Assembly (NCBI GenBank): GCA_052103955.1
Contig: JBQELO010000016.1
Location: 1 to 64,000, forward strand
Direction: 5' to 3'
Source: Paenalcaligenes sp052103955
Lineage (GTDB): Bacteria; Pseudomonadota; Gammaproteobacteria; Burkholderiales; Burkholderiaceae_B
DNA: 64,000 nucleotides
The notes beneath the pieces are model-generated. The model made no database searches and was not told the DNA's origin. It saw only the letters and a program-made list of their open reading frames with translations. Positions 1 through 8,572 of this stretch are shown here, piece after piece. Numbering within the stretch: position 1 is the stretch's first letter; each line of letters opens with the position of its first letter. The translations under genes were made by a program, and so were the position numbers.

Positions 1-130
1 AAGCCCGCTTACTCACGACTGTCTGCCGTAGCCTAAGGCTGCGAAAGTATTTTTTGATTGGTGTCTCAAATCATAAAAAGTTGTTCCGCAGTCCCTCAGC
101 GTGTGCGATGGATACTGCTATCGCAGGATA
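1..130 (+). repeat. Palindromic intergenic repeat, copy 1 (arms X and Y)
   Basis: Gene-free stretch next to the 3' end of nth. It holds the 12-base loop GGTGTCTCAAAT (60-71) between a left arm containing GCCTAAGGCTGCGAAAGT and a right arm containing GTTGTTCCGCAGTCCC. The arms pair imperfectly into an A/T-rich hairpin. The same loop recurs at 33759-33770 (inverted) and 34040-34051. Flanking similarity runs further: bases 1-37 resemble the reverse complement of about 34114-34150, and GCGATGGAT...CAACCG (about 107-136) resembles the reverse complement of about 33710-33725. The left edge may continue outside the window. Confidence 0.75.
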
Positions 131-137
131 CAACCGC

Positions 138-779
138 TCATTTCCCCACTGGTGTCTTATCTTTAAACTCGCACAAATCCGAAATTCCACACTGCGGGCA
201 TTTAGGTTTGCGCGCCACACAGATATAGCGGCCATGCAGAATCAGCCAATGGTGTGCATCCAGTAAAAACTGTTTGGGGATCAAGCGTTCTAAACGTTGC
301 TCCACTTCTACAACGTTTTTACCCTTAGCAATACCCGTACGGTTGCTGACGCGGAAAATATGCGTGTCGACGGCGATAGTAGGGAAACCAAACGCAGTGT
401 TGAGCACGACGTTAGCCGTTTTTCTACCCACACCGGGTAGGGCCTCTAGGCTGTCGCGGTCTGCTGGCACTTCACCTTGGTATTTTTCCAGCAAGATCTC
501 ACAGGTGCGAATCACATTTTTGGCTTTGGTTCTAAACAGACCAATGGTTTTGATCTTATCCATTAAGCCTTCTTCGCCCAACGCCAAAATGCCTTCGGCA
601 GTGCCATTTGTAGGAAAGAAGCGTCGCGTGGCAATATTCACCGACACATCGGTGGCTTGGGCCGACAAAATCACCGCAATCAATAACTGAAAAGTACTTT
701 CGTATTCCAGCTCGGTGGTGGGATGAGGGTTGGCCGCTTGCAAGCGCGTGAAGATCTCGGTACGAATAGCATTATTCAT
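138..779 (-). CDS. nth: Endonuclease III
   Basis: DNA glycosylase/AP lyase that removes oxidised pyrimidines in base excision repair. The 213 residues match the usual family length. A helix-hairpin-helix (LPGVGRKTA, about 114-122) carries the catalytic lysine K120, and D138 lies in VDTH. The C-terminal [4Fe-4S] loop has cysteines 187, 194, 197 and 203 with the classical C-x6-C-x2-C-x5-C spacing. It is the last gene of a minus-strand run and follows the rsxB-like gene after 7 bases. This matches the common nth-rsxB pairing in proteobacteria, so the two are probably cotranscribed. Confidence 0.97.
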   Translation of the reverse strand: MNNAIRTEIFTRLQAANPHPTTELEYESTFQLLIAVILSAQATDVSVNIATRRFFPTNGTAEGILALGEEGLMDKIKTIGLFRTKAKNVIRTCEILLEKYQGEVPADRDSLEALPGVGRKTANVVLNTAFGFPTIAVDTHIFRVSNRTGIAKGKNVVEVEQRLERLIPKQFLLDAHHWLILHGRYICVARKPKCPQCGISDLCEFKDKTPVGK

Positions 780-786
780 GCAGCAC

Positions 787-1434
787 TCACGAAGTAGATT
801 GTTGGGCGCGGCGTGCTCGAGCTTGCGCTAAGGCTTGGGCAATGCTGGCTTTGCGACGCTCGGGGTCGTCGGCCTCTAGTGCAACTTTAGGCTTGTTGGC
901 CAACAGTCTGCTTGCCATGGAGCCTGACTCATCGTGTTTGTGCTGTAGGCGCTGACTACGAACTTCGTAGTGTTTCTTGGCTGCTGTGGCAAGCTCAGGC
1001 GTCCATTCGCGGTTAGCAGGTAGCATGGTGATGCAATCTACCGGACAGGGCGCTAAGCACAGATCGCAGCCTGTACAGCGGTCGCTAATCACGGTGTGCA
1101 TGCGTTTGTTTGCACCTAAAATAGCGTCCACCGGACAGGCCTGAATACAGAGCGTACAACCTATGCAGTGTTTCTCGTCTATCCACGCGATGGTTGGGGC
1201 TTCGTGGGTACCGCACTCAGGGTTTAATGCTTGTAGTGCTTGGCCCGTGAGTGCTGCTAATTGCTGTATGCCTTGTTCGCCGCCCGGTGGGCAACGGTTA
1301 ATGGCCTCGTCTTTCTGGGCAATGGCTTCTGCATAGGGCAGACAGGCGTCATAGCCGCAACGCGTGCATTGGGTTTGGGGCAGCAGCGCATTGATACGCT
1401 CAGTCAGTACAGAGATTTGGTTGGTCATAAACAT
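787..1434 (-). CDS. rsxB: RsxB/RnfB-like iron-sulfur electron transfer protein
   Basis: Ferredoxin-type protein with three Fe-S sites. An N-terminal Fe-S domain has cysteines at about 23, 26, 31 and 48 (QCTRCGYDAC...RCPPGG). Two [4Fe-4S] ferredoxin motifs follow at about 90-104 (CIGCTLCIQACP) and 120-134 (CTGCDLCLAPCP). The C-terminus is alanine/arginine-rich. The N-terminal RnfB membrane helix is absent and no other rnf/rsx gene is in the window, so this is the free-standing betaproteobacterial version; its redox partner is not visible. The start is uncertain: ATG codons lie at 1434 and 1428. 1434 was taken because an AGGG lies 9 bases upstream. Confidence 0.88.
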   Translation of the reverse strand: MFMTNQISVLTERINALLPQTQCTRCGYDACLPYAEAIAQKDEAINRCPPGGEQGIQQLAALTGQALQALNPECGTHEAPTIAWIDEKHCIGCTLCIQACPVDAILGANKRMHTVISDRCTGCDLCLAPCPVDCITMLPANREWTPELATAAKKHYEVRSQRLQHKHDESGSMASRLLANKPKVALEADDPERRKASIAQALAQARARRAQQSTS

Positions 1435-1439
1435 CAATC

Positions 1440-1457
1440 AGGGGCCCTTAGGCCCCT
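1440..1457 (-). terminator. GC-rich hairpin between phaZ and rsxB
   Basis: AGGGGCC (1440-1446) pairs perfectly with GGCCCCT (1451-1457) around the 4-base loop CTTA, just after phaZ and directly before the rsxB start. No long T tract follows. It could be a weak terminator for phaZ or a leader hairpin of rsxB. Confidence 0.4.
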
Positions 1458-1488
1458 GGAAGTGTGTGGCATAGAGTAAGAAGAGAGA

Positions 1489-2727
1489 TCAGGCGCTGGC
1501 AGCGTGTGCTTCAGCCGCTTGTACGAAGTCTCGTATTTTAGGGTATACCTGATTGCGCCAGCGTCGGCCGGAAAATATACCGTAATGTCCTGCGCCACCT
1601 ATAGTGTAATGTTGCTTATGTGCTTCATTCAAGCCAGAACATAGCTTATGCGCGGCTTGAGTTTGGCCTAAGCCAGAAATATCATCTAACTCGCCCTCAA
1701 TAGTCAGCAAGTGCAGATTTTGGATTTTTTCTGGTTGTACCGCAATGTTATCCACTTCCCATAGCCCGCGTGGTAGTGCGTATTCTTGAAATACGGTTTT
1801 GATCGTATCTAGGTAGAATTCAGCACTCATGTCCATGACTGCATTGTATTCATCGTAAAAACGGCGGTGTGCTTCAGCATCTTCATCGTCACCTTTAAGT
1901 AGGTGTTGATAGAACTCGTAATGCGACATCATGTGTCGGTCGGGGTTCATAGAGATAAAGCCGGTGTGCTGCAAGAAACCTGGGTATACCTTGCGGCCTA
2001 CGCCTGCGTAACGCGGTGGTACGCGGTGGATCAGGTTGTTTTCAAACCAAGAGTAGGGTTTGGTGGTGGCCAGTGAGTTCACCGCCGTAGGAGACTGACG
2101 TGGATCAATGGGGCCACCCATCAAGATCATGCTGCGAGGCTGGCTTGCATCGCGTGCTGCAGCCATTAAGGATACGGCAGCCAATACGGGTACGGTAGGC
2201 TGACACACAGCAATAACGTGAGTCTCTGGCCCCAACTCATGTAAGAAGTGCTGCACATAGCGCACGTAATCATTTAAGTGAAATGACCCGGCAGATAAAG
2301 GCACCATACGGGCATCTATCCAGTCAGTCACATACACATCATGATCACGTAGCAGGGTGCGTACCGTGTCACGCAACAATGTGGCGTGATGGCCCGACAT
2401 AGGGGCTACCACCAGCATTTTGGGTGCGGGTTTGGTAATGCCTTCACGTTCGAAATGTACGAGCTGGCAAAAAGGTAGGCGTAAGGCTGTGCTTTCGCGT
2501 ATTGCCACCTGTTTATTGCCGATTTTTACCTCGGAAATTTGCCATTGAGGCTTTTCATATTCTTTACCCAGCCTATATAGCAGCTCATAGCCGGCTGCTA
2601 TTTGACGAGAGACGGGCGTGTATGACCATGGGCTATAGGGGCTAGAAAATAATTCCGAGCCTTGGCTGGAAAGATTCACCAGCGGAGCCAGCATGGACCT
2701 TTGCCATTCATGTAGGTCGTAAAGCAT
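1489..2727 (-). CDS. phaZ: Intracellular polyhydroxyalkanoate depolymerase (PhaZ type)
   Basis: Cytoplasmic alpha/beta hydrolase that mobilises stored native PHB granules. At 412 residues it has the normal size of the Cupriavidus PhaZ1-like family. The N-terminus (MLYDLHEWQRSMLAPL) is typical. The nucleophile is probably Cys175 in VIAVCQPTVP, where ordinary lipases have GxSxG. A late histidine in GAGHYGIFSGRRW near residue 384 fits the catalytic triad. No PHA synthase or phasin gene is adjacent; the gene stands between fdxA and the rsxB-like gene, as in several Burkholderiales. Substrate range cannot be read from the sequence. Confidence 0.92.
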   Translation of the reverse strand: MLYDLHEWQRSMLAPLVNLSSQGSELFSSPYSPWSYTPVSRQIAAGYELLYRLGKEYEKPQWQISEVKIGNKQVAIRESTALRLPFCQLVHFEREGITKPAPKMLVVAPMSGHHATLLRDTVRTLLRDHDVYVTDWIDARMVPLSAGSFHLNDYVRYVQHFLHELGPETHVIAVCQPTVPVLAAVSLMAAARDASQPRSMILMGGPIDPRQSPTAVNSLATTKPYSWFENNLIHRVPPRYAGVGRKVYPGFLQHTGFISMNPDRHMMSHYEFYQHLLKGDDEDAEAHRRFYDEYNAVMDMSAEFYLDTIKTVFQEYALPRGLWEVDNIAVQPEKIQNLHLLTIEGELDDISGLGQTQAAHKLCSGLNEAHKQHYTIGGAGHYGIFSGRRWRNQVYPKIRDFVQAAEAHAASA

Positions 2728-2875
2728 AGATATTCTTTTTTATTGAGGTAAAACGCTTGTGCGTCCAACAGGTTTTGTGGCTAACCTGTTAGTTAGTAAG
2801 CCCCCAGTGTATGCGAAGCTTATCTGCTGTGATACTTAGTATTATCCTTGTGCTGCATTGCAGCAATATTAGAGA

Positions 2876-2902
2876 CAAAAAAAGAAGCCAGAGGCTTCTT
2901 TT
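2876..2902 (-). terminator. Rho-independent terminator of fdxA
   Basis: AAAAGAAGCC (2880-2889), loop AGA, GGCTTCTTTT (2893-2902). Read on the minus strand the stem is followed by seven T, so it ends fdxA transcription 31 bases after the stop codon. Confidence 0.9.
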
Positions 2903-2933
2903 AAGGGCATAAAAGCTGTTTTCAAACAACAGT

Positions 2934-3257
2934 TTAACGCTGCAAATGCTCCAGCTTACCTTCAACGCCATTCCATTCGTCGGCATCTTCTAAAGGCTTT
3001 TTGGAGCGGTTGATCATGCCAAACTCAGGGCTAAGTTCTGCGTTCAAAGCAATAAACTTAATTTGATCCTCGGGTACATCTTCTTCCGCAAAAATCGCAT
3101 TAGCAGGGCATTCGGGAATACAGACAGCACAGTCAATACATTCGTCAGGATCAATCACCAGGAAGTTTGGACCTTCACGGAAACAGTCTACCGGACAGAC
3201 ATCAACACAGTCAGTGTATTTGCATTTGATACAGTTTTCGGTGACAACGTGGGTCAT
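2934..3257 (-). CDS. fdxA: 7Fe ferredoxin FdxA
   Basis: Small soluble electron carrier with one [3Fe-4S] and one [4Fe-4S] cluster. The 107 residues equal the family length. The N-terminal cluster region reads CIKCKYTDCVDVCPVDC (about 9-25), and the second motif CIDCAVCIPECP lies at about 40-51. The start ATG at 3257 was chosen because MTHVV is the conserved family N-terminus and GGAG lies about 9 bases upstream; longer in-frame extensions lack family similarity. A strong terminator follows. The 241 bases upstream hold no gene and presumably the fdxA promoter. The redox partner is unknown. Confidence 0.96.
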   Translation of the reverse strand: MTHVVTENCIKCKYTDCVDVCPVDCFREGPNFLVIDPDECIDCAVCIPECPANAIFAEEDVPEDQIKFIALNAELSPEFGMINRSKKPLEDADEWNGVEGKLEHLQR

Positions 3258-3498
3258 TGTAGTGAGACTCCGGCTAGAGAAAGCAAAACTGGACACCGGG
3301 CGATAAAAGCGCCGTATTGTGTGGTGTCTTAAGATTAATAAATCGATTTTAACGAAAATTTTGCAATAAGCCTGCAAAACCCCGCAGAACATACCTAGAT
3401 TATGGGTAGTAAGCACATAGCTAGAAATTACTTGCAAGCCTACTGTATATGTTCAAGCATGTCTTTGCTCTGTGTCAGATGTTTTAGAGCAGCCGACA

Positions 3499-4023
3499 TT
3501 ATAAGCACAGTAAGGCGGCTACGTTCTCTCCACAACGTTCAGAAGAAGCGAGTTGCGCAATTGTTAATTGTTTGGGTGCCAAAATGGCTTCGCTGCTACT
3601 GGCATCCATGAGCAGAATCACGGGGTCACACGCTTGTTCTAGTCGCCATCCTGTGCAGATGCGTTGTAGTTGGCGTAACGCGCCTTGCCCATCGGTGCCG
3701 GCACTAATCACGGCGCTGTATGGGCGGCCTTGCAGTTGGTTTAATAAGGGGTAATACAGCCTATCAAAGCATTCTTTCATTATGCCGCTTAGGCTTGCGA
3801 GGTTTTCAGGCGCGAAAAACAAGAAAGCATCGGCTTGCAAAAAGTCGTCTGCCGAGGCCTCTGCCGCAGGTACGTTGCGTACCTGAACATTGTCTGCGCT
3901 TTCTAATGCCTGTATGGCACGTTGTGCGGCCTCGTAAGCAGCATGCATGGCTTGTTGACTGGCACCTGTGCGTGAGTGCCAGACCAGCAGTAATGTCTTT
4001 TTTTTAGAGCTATATAACGTCAT
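3499..4023 (-). CDS. Flavodoxin-fold / NAD(P)H-dependent FMN reductase-like protein
   Basis: Predicted cytoplasmic flavoprotein of 174 residues. The N-terminus has a beta strand and a phosphate-binding loop (LLLVWHSRTGASQQAM, about 11-26) of flavodoxin type. FFAPENLASLSGIMKECFDR (about 70-89) resembles the isoalloxazine-binding segment of this fold. It ends in cysteine-leucine without an Fe-S motif. ATG 4023 was preferred to GTG 4050, which has no ribosome-binding site. It is divergent from relA with only 35 bases between the starts. Substrate and partner are unknown. Confidence 0.7.
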   Translation of the reverse strand: MTLYSSKKKTLLLVWHSRTGASQQAMHAAYEAAQRAIQALESADNVQVRNVPAAEASADDFLQADAFLFFAPENLASLSGIMKECFDRLYYPLLNQLQGRPYSAVISAGTDGQGALRQLQRICTGWRLEQACDPVILLMDASSSEAILAPKQLTIAQLASSERCGENVAALLCL

Positions 4024-4058
4024 GGGGACTCGCCGTGAACGGGTATACACGCTAGTAT

Positions 4059-6341
4059 ATGGGTCTTGAGCGTGCTTCTGAAATTTGGCCTCACTTTATG
4101 CACTCCCCGTTACTTCCCTCTGCTGATACTGATGATTTGTTATCCAACGATGCATGGCTAGAATCCTGCACCGCTGATTTGGATGCGGCAGGGAAGAAGC
4201 TGCTTACCGCTGCCAGAGACAAAGTAGCTAAAGTATTGCCAGGGCGTTTGGCGAGTACAGGTGAGCCTTTGGACAGTCATGCTGCCATGATGGTGTCAGT
4301 GCTGGTGGGCTTAGGGTCTGATGCCGTCACGCGTGCTAGTGCCTTGTTGGCTGTGATGCCCGAACTAGAAGATAACCTGCACAACACACGTCCCGAGACC
4401 TTAGCGCGTGAGTTCGGCCCTGAAGTGGCAAAACTGGTGCAGGGTACCCGCTCTCTGTATAGATTAGGGGCGTTAACAGCGCATACTGGCGACGTAGGGG
4501 CTCCGGGCAGCGATCAAAAAGAAATGAAACGACGCATGCTACTGGCCATGGCCGTAGACTTGCGTATTGTATTGTTGCGTTTAGCGTCCAGACTACAGTC
4601 ACTAAGCTGGTATGCAATTAGCAAAACTCCTTGTCCCGAGGCGTTTGCTAAAGAAACGATGGAGCTTTACACGCCCCTAGCAAACAGGCTGGGGATTTGG
4701 CAAGTGAAATGGGAAATGGAAGACTTTGCCTTCCGTTTCTTAAAGCCAGACGTATATAAGAAAATCGCAAAACAGCTAGAAGAAAAGCGCACTGAGCGCG
4801 AGGCTTTCATTACCAATGTAGTGCAACAGCTGTCTGATGCGCTTAAAGCAGAAGGTATTGATGCGGAGGTCTATGGTAGGCCTAAGCATATCTACAGCAT
4901 TTGGAACAAGATGCGTAATAAGCATCTGGATTTTGACCAGCTGTTTGATTTACGAGCGCTGCGTGTGATCGTGGATGACGAGCGTAGCTGTTATGCTGCC
5001 TTGGCCCTGATACACGCCATGTGGGCTCCTGTGCCTGCAGAGTTTGACGACTACATCTCACGTCCAAAGCCTAACGGCTACCGTTCGTTGCACACAGTAG
5101 TAGCTGATGAGCAAGATCGTTGTTTTGAAATACAGATTCGTACGCAAGAAATGCACGAGTTTGCCGAATACGGGATGGCCGCGCACTGGCGTTACAAAGA
5201 GGCGGGTGCTGCTGGAGGTACTGTTGCTGCAACAGCAGACGAGCAAAAAGTAGCGTGGATGCGTCAGTTGTTGGCATGGGATAAAAGTACACCTACTGCC
5301 GACGGTGGTACGTTTGTGGCCGAATCGGCGCCCGCGGCAGAAAGCTTACAAGCAGAGCATGTTTATGTGCTGACGCCACAAGCTCGTGTGATTGAGCTGC
5401 CTGTGGGGGCGACGCCCGTCGACTTTGCCTACCATTTGCATACCGATTTGGGCCACCGCTGCCGTGGCGCCAAAGTGGATGGCCAAATGGTGCCGTTGCT
5501 GACGCGTTTGCAAACAGGGCAGACCGTAGAGATTATTGCCACCAAATCAGGCGGTCCTTCACGCGATTGGTTAAATGCTCAATTGGGTTTTCTAGCCAGT
5601 CCACGCTCTAGGGCTAAAGTTCGAGCATGGTTTAATGCGATTGAGCTTCAACAGCGCATGAGCCAAGGCCAGACTATGGTCGAGAAAGAATTGCAGCGGC
5701 TGGGGAAAACTGCCACGAACTTAGAGTTGCTGGCTCAGCGGCTAGGTTTTGCCCAAGCGGATGACTTGTATGTGGCAGTCGCTAAAGATGAGTTTAGTCT
5801 GCGCCATATAGAGCACGCTTTTAAACTGCCGTCTGATGCTGTCCCAGAAGAAAGTCCGTCTCGTGTGTTTAATAGCGCTACGGCTAGCGTAACGCGCACA
5901 GGTAAGAGCGGCGTGTTAGTGGTAGGGGTGGATTCCCTATTAACGCAATTGGCGCGCTGCTGTAGGCCTGCGCCGCCTGATGACATCGTGGGGTTTGTGA
6001 CGCGTGGTCGTGGGGTGTCTATACACCGACGCGACTGCCATTCTTTTGTGGGGCTGTCGACCACGCAACCTGAGCGTGTCATTAACGTAACGTGGGGTGC
6101 TACAGGCGAGGCACTGTACCCTGTGGACATCTTTATACAAGCCCAAGAAAATCCTAACCTACTGCGCGACGTATCCGAGGTGTTTGCCCGTCTGCGTTTG
6201 AACGTAGTGGGAGTCAACACACAAAGTCGCCGGTCATTAAGCCAGATGGTATTTACCGTAGAGGTAAATAGCGGTGAGCAGATACAACGTGCTCTCACCG
6301 CCTTAAATGAGATCGCTGGCGTAGAAGCGGTGCGGCAATAG
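4059..6341 (+). CDS. relA: (p)ppGpp synthetase RelA
   Basis: Stringent-response enzyme that transfers pyrophosphate from ATP to GTP/GDP on starved ribosomes. Domain order over 760 residues: a degenerate hydrolase (HD) domain at about 50-190, the synthetase domain at about 250-385, TGS at about 425-485 and a C-terminal ACT domain at about 680-760. The hydrolase HD metal motif is missing, and the synthetase carries EFDD (328-331). This is the acidic signature of monofunctional RelA, not the RxKD of bifunctional enzymes, so the protein probably only synthesises. The first ATG (4059) lies very close to the divergent flavodoxin gene; ATG 4098 (residue 14) is a real alternative. trpB follows directly. 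Confidence 0.95.
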   Translation: MGLERASEIWPHFMHSPLLPSADTDDLLSNDAWLESCTADLDAAGKKLLTAARDKVAKVLPGRLASTGEPLDSHAAMMVSVLVGLGSDAVTRASALLAVMPELEDNLHNTRPETLAREFGPEVAKLVQGTRSLYRLGALTAHTGDVGAPGSDQKEMKRRMLLAMAVDLRIVLLRLASRLQSLSWYAISKTPCPEAFAKETMELYTPLANRLGIWQVKWEMEDFAFRFLKPDVYKKIAKQLEEKRTEREAFITNVVQQLSDALKAEGIDAEVYGRPKHIYSIWNKMRNKHLDFDQLFDLRALRVIVDDERSCYAALALIHAMWAPVPAEFDDYISRPKPNGYRSLHTVVADEQDRCFEIQIRTQEMHEFAEYGMAAHWRYKEAGAAGGTVAATADEQKVAWMRQLLAWDKSTPTADGGTFVAESAPAAESLQAEHVYVLTPQARVIELPVGATPVDFAYHLHTDLGHRCRGAKVDGQMVPLLTRLQTGQTVEIIATKSGGPSRDWLNAQLGFLASPRSRAKVRAWFNAIELQQRMSQGQTMVEKELQRLGKTATNLELLAQRLGFAQADDLYVAVAKDEFSLRHIEHAFKLPSDAVPEESPSRVFNSATASVTRTGKSGVLVVGVDSLLTQLARCCRPAPPDDIVGFVTRGRGVSIHRRDCHSFVGLSTTQPERVINVTWGATGEALYPVDIFIQAQENPNLLRDVSEVFARLRLNVVGVNTQSRRSLSQMVFTVEVNSGEQIQRALTALNEIAGVEAVRQ

Positions 6342-6427
6342 TGTGGCTGTACTGGTAGAATAATTGTTTGGCTACGTGTCCGTGTGCGGCACGTATTGCT
6401 GTGGTTCTGATAAAAGCGAGTAAACCC

Positions 6428-7627
6428 TTGAAATCGTATACCTTACCTGACAGCACCGGCCATTTTGGCAAGTTTGGTGGTTCTTTCGTCTCTGAAACGT
6501 TGGTACATGCGCTAGATGAATTGCGCGAAGCTTACGATCGCTACAAAAATGATCCCGAGTTTCAACGGGAGTTTGCTTACGAGCTTAAGCATTTTGTGGG
6601 CCGTCCTTCGCCTGTTTATCATGCTCGTCGATGGTCGGAGCAATTAGGCGGTGCGCAGATTTGGTTAAAACGTGAAGATTTAAACCATACTGGGGCGCAT
6701 AAGGTAAACAACTGTATTGGCCAGATTTTGCTGGCTAAGCGCATGGGTAAAACTCGCATCATCGCAGAAACGGGTGCAGGCCAACACGGTGTGGCTACTG
6801 CAACCGTTGCGGCACGCTATGGTTTTGAATGCGTGGTGTACATGGGTAGCGAAGACGTACGCAGGCAAGCGGCCAACGTCTACCGTATGAAATTGTTGGG
6901 CGCTACAGTGGTGCCTGTAGAGTCGGGCTCACGCACACTAAAAGATGCGTTGAACGAAGCCATGCGCGACTGGGTAACGAACGTTGAAAACACCTTCTAC
7001 ATTATCGGTACTGTGGCAGGCCCGCACCCTTACCCTATGATGGTACGCGACTTCCAATGCGTGATTGGGGAAGAATGCATAGAGCAAATGCCTGTAGATG
7101 CAGGTAGACAGCCAGATTACGTGGTTGCTGCCGTAGGTGGTGGTTCAAACGCGATGGGTATTTTTTATCCTTACATTAACCACGCCGATGTAGAACTAGT
7201 AGGGGTAGAGGCTGGTGGTCATGGTATTGATACACCGGAACATGCCGCTTCATTGAATGCCGGTGAAGTAGGTGTACTGCACGGTAACCGCACCTATGTG
7301 CTGCAAGATGCAGCAGGTCAGATTCAGGCCACACATTCTATCTCGGCTGGGTTGGACTACCCTGGCGTAGGTCCAGAGCATGCATGGTTGAAAGACAGTG
7401 GTCGAGCACGTTACGAGGTGGTCAATGATGATGAGGCTTTACAAGCATTCCATCATTGCTGCCGTGTCGAAGGCATCATGCCGGCGTTAGAGTCTTCTCA
7501 TGCGTTGGCATGTGCGGCACGTATGGCGCCAACGTTGTCTGCAGACAAAATTATTCTGGTCAACTTGTCTGGCCGTGGCGATAAAGATATGCATACCGTT
7601 GCTGAGTTCAGCGGCATTAGCTTGTAA
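6428..7627 (+). CDS. trpB: Tryptophan synthase beta chain
   Basis: PLP enzyme condensing indole and serine to tryptophan, partner of TrpA. HTGAHKVNN holds the PLP lysine (K92), and GGGSNAMG (about 213-220) is the phosphate loop. No in-frame ATG precedes the conserved N-terminus. TTG at 6428, just before KSYTLPD, gives 399 residues, the family length, with a weak AAGCGAG upstream. GTG 6401 or TTG 6368 would add non-conserved residues. trpA follows after 17 bases. The usual betaproteobacterial neighbours truA and trpF are absent upstream; relA occupies that place. Confidence 0.95.
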   Translation: MKSYTLPDSTGHFGKFGGSFVSETLVHALDELREAYDRYKNDPEFQREFAYELKHFVGRPSPVYHARRWSEQLGGAQIWLKREDLNHTGAHKVNNCIGQILLAKRMGKTRIIAETGAGQHGVATATVAARYGFECVVYMGSEDVRRQAANVYRMKLLGATVVPVESGSRTLKDALNEAMRDWVTNVENTFYIIGTVAGPHPYPMMVRDFQCVIGEECIEQMPVDAGRQPDYVVAAVGGGSNAMGIFYPYINHADVELVGVEAGGHGIDTPEHAASLNAGEVGVLHGNRTYVLQDAAGQIQATHSISAGLDYPGVGPEHAWLKDSGRARYEVVNDDEALQAFHHCCRVEGIMPALESSHALACAARMAPTLSADKIILVNLSGRGDKDMHTVAEFSGISL

Positions 7628-7644
7628 AAGGGTAGCGATTCATT

Positions 7645-8460
7645 ATGTCTACAACAAATATACGCCTAGCCAATTGCTTTTCAAATTTGGGTAAGCGCGC
7701 TGCGCTGATCCCTTACATCACATCGGGTGATCCCTCCTTAACCGCAACTGTGCCGTTAATGCACGAGTTGGTAAAAGCGGGGGCAGATGTTATCGAAATG
7801 GGGGTACCGTTTTCGGACCCTATGGCAGATGGCCCAGTGATTCAACGTGCCGCAGAACGCGCTGTTGCTCGAGGTGTAAGCCTCAGCATGGTGTTAGATA
7901 TGGTGCGTGAGTTCCGCCAAAAAGATGACACTACACCTATAGTGCTAATGGGTTATGCCAATCCCATTGAAGCCATGGGGCAAGAAGTATTTGCTAAAGC
8001 TGCGGGTGAAGCCGGTGTGGATGGCGTGTTAACCGTAGATTACCCACCCGAGGAGTGCCAAGAGTTTTCGGCTATGCTCAGTCAGGCTGGTGTAGATCCT
8101 ATATTCTTGTTGGCACCCACCTCTACCGAAGCACGTATGCAAAGTACCGCTAAGGTAGCCAGAGGTTATGTGTATTATGTGTCATTGAAAGGCGTAACAG
8201 GCTCGGGCAGCTTAGATACCGATGCTGTGGCACGTCAGTTAGATGTAATACGTAAGCATGTGCATATTCCCGTAGGCGTAGGTTTCGGCATACGCGATGC
8301 CGAGAGCGCTAAACGTGTAGGTGAGTGTGCAGATGCCGTGGTAATTGGTAGCAAACTAATTGAAACCATGGAAGCAGCATACGCACAAAACAGCAGTGAT
8401 GAGCAGGCAATTCAAGCCGCTGCACAGTGGCTGGCACAAGTTCGTCAAGCTTTGAACTAG
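7645..8460 (+). CDS. trpA: Tryptophan synthase alpha chain
   Basis: TIM-barrel subunit that cleaves indole-3-glycerol phosphate and channels indole to TrpB. At 271 residues it has normal length. Catalytic Glu51 (VIEMGVPFSDP) and Asp62 (MADGPVIQ) correspond to E. coli Glu49 and Asp60. The phosphate-binding glycine segments VSLKGVTGSG (about 174-183) and VGVGFGIRD (about 210-218) are present. It forms an operon with trpB and probably accD, the next gene after a 112-base gap. Confidence 0.98.
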   Translation: MSTTNIRLANCFSNLGKRAALIPYITSGDPSLTATVPLMHELVKAGADVIEMGVPFSDPMADGPVIQRAAERAVARGVSLSMVLDMVREFRQKDDTTPIVLMGYANPIEAMGQEVFAKAAGEAGVDGVLTVDYPPEECQEFSAMLSQAGVDPIFLLAPTSTEARMQSTAKVARGYVYYVSLKGVTGSGSLDTDAVARQLDVIRKHVHIPVGVGFGIRDAESAKRVGECADAVVIGSKLIETMEAAYAQNSSDEQAIQAAAQWLAQVRQALN

Positions 8461-8572
8461 CGTTACAAGGGCTTCTGCGTATAGAATCATGCACTTGTGT
8501 TTTTGCATTCGTGCATGTTGTTAAATATTTGCTGGCGGCGTAAGCGGCGTCGTCTACTATCAGGATCACACC

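Noticed and set aside
54..266. A 70-residue open frame at the left end
   Set aside because: It crosses the palindromic repeat and then runs antisense to the 3' end of nth.
5735..6298. Long antisense frame of 187 residues inside relA
   Set aside because: It is fully antisense to the conserved ACT-domain end of relA; composition fits a shadow frame.
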